Shown: piece by piece, positions 42,778 through 43,316 of the stretch
How positions within the stretch are numbered: the first letter of the stretch is position 1
How the letters are laid out: each line of letters starts with the position of its first letter
The notes under the pieces: model-generated
What the model was told of the DNA's origin: nothing
Databases searched by the model: none
Seen by the model: only the letters and a program-made list of their open reading frames with translations
DNA from: a virus
Strand: one strand, 5' to 3'
IMG/VR virus record: IMGVR_UViG_3300023198_000555
Location: 1 to 43,316 of that record
DNA length: 43,316 nucleotides
Program-made: the position numbers and the translations under genes

Positions 42778-43316
42778 ATGGCTGCTGTCGCACTGATCAA
42801 ATTTACCCAAGGGGCTACCATCGGTAATGACGGGGAAGCCCTCGTCGTCAACGACGGCGCCTCGGTCACCATCGAGAACGCGAACAACACCGATGTAGCC
42901 GCCTGGGCCATCGACTTGGTTGAAGCCCCAGCGGGCAGCGTTCTCCACACCGACCCGGGGGTTTGGACCCCGCTCGGGGCTGCTGCCACCAGCACCCCCT
43001 CAGCCAACTTCATCCCCGACGCGGCGTTGGCGGGAACCTACCGCATCCGGCTGGAGGTCGAGGACGGCTCAGCGGTCAAGAACGTGGACATCCGCAACGT
43101 CTGCGTCCTGACGGACAACAGGGCCATGGTCTTGTTTCCGTACATGGAGCTACCGCAACCCCTACCGGTGGTGGACCCGGCGAGCCCCCAGATCAACCAG
43201 AAGCCCGACGAGTTGAACTTCGGCGGCCAGAAGTTGGGTTGGTCTGGCGGCGCGGGCGGCTCCCCTCTGCTGCTCAACGATACTCTGGCTGCCTTCGACC
43301 TGATGCAGCCGACCAC
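42778..43316 (+). CDS. Second tail fiber, N-terminal anchor (partial, runs off window)
   Basis: The reading frame is open from ATG 42778 to the window end (179 codons, no stop). The protein begins MAAVALIKFTQG, like the 34550 fiber (MAATALIKFTQG), and continues with the same PKD/Ig-like domain (FIPDAALAGTYRIRLEVED), DIRN, a proline hinge LPQPLPVVDPASPQ, and NFGGQKLGW. It is therefore a paralogous fiber anchored at the same kind of site. DNA identity at the start is low at synonymous positions, so the duplication is old or the copies were acquired separately. The distal part, which would show its receptor module, lies beyond the window. Confidence 0.85.
   Translation, partial: MAAVALIKFTQGATIGNDGEALVVNDGASVTIENANNTDVAAWAIDLVEAPAGSVLHTDPGVWTPLGAAATSTPSANFIPDAALAGTYRIRLEVEDGSAVKNVDIRNVCVLTDNRAMVLFPYMELPQPLPVVDPASPQINQKPDELNFGGQKLGWSGGAGGSPLLLNDTLAAFDLMQPT

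Noticed and set aside
15-43316. Interpretation as an extracellular injection system or tailocin rather than a phage
   Set aside because: A long tape measure with two chaperones and several fibers fits a phage tail best. A tailocin cannot be fully excluded, because head genes lie outside the window, but nothing here favours it.

Overview
The window is a block of tail and baseplate genes from a GC-rich tailed bacteriophage with a contractile (myovirus-type) tail. All credible genes are on the + strand. They are packed end to end, often overlapping by 1-4 bases or separated by 2-10, as expected for one late operon. Codon third positions are mostly G or C. Shine-Dalgarno sequences are visible at several starts (AGGAG or AGGAGG at 10229, 19357 and 34004), so the host is a bacterium, but nothing here identifies which one. 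The large baseplate proteins (1974, 1630, 1236 and 1151 residues) suggest a large-genome phage. No terminase, capsid, sheath or replication gene lies in the window. I saw no tRNA, CRISPR array, insertion sequence or convincing promoter.

Layout: (1) 15-2173 holds three genes I cannot assign, one of them a cysteine-rich zinc-ribbon-like protein. (2) 2203-9182 is the tail-tube module: a probable tube protein, two probable tail assembly chaperones, and a 1240-residue tape measure protein. (3) 9186-19364 is the central hub and needle: a hub-proximal protein, a tail lysozyme carrying a second copy of the same hub-proximal domain, a 1236-residue hub, a gpV/gp5-type spike ending in a nonapeptide beta-helix, and two small genes. 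(4) 19368-28565 holds large baseplate accessory proteins, including the 1974-residue repeat protein. (5) 28562-33978 is the wedge set in the classical W-J-I order: gp25-like, baseplate J-like, gpI-like. (6) 34016-43316 is the adhesin region: a small tail-tip protein, a fiber with beta-solenoid and beta-propeller sections, a 1630-residue protein built from lectin-like modules, and the start of a second fiber that is a paralogue of the first.

How it works together: the chaperones load the tube around the tape measure. The tape measure sits on the hub-spike complex. The lysozyme is positioned to open peptidoglycan when the spike passes the envelope. The gp25/J/I wedges hold the baseplate in its pre-contraction state and carry the adhesins. 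The most unusual part is region 6 together with the 1974-residue protein. It looks like a modular, recombining multi-adhesin array, with a duplicated anchor domain, half-modules spliced together, and a small beta-module shared between two giant proteins.

All assignments come from reading motifs and gene order. No database or structure search was run.
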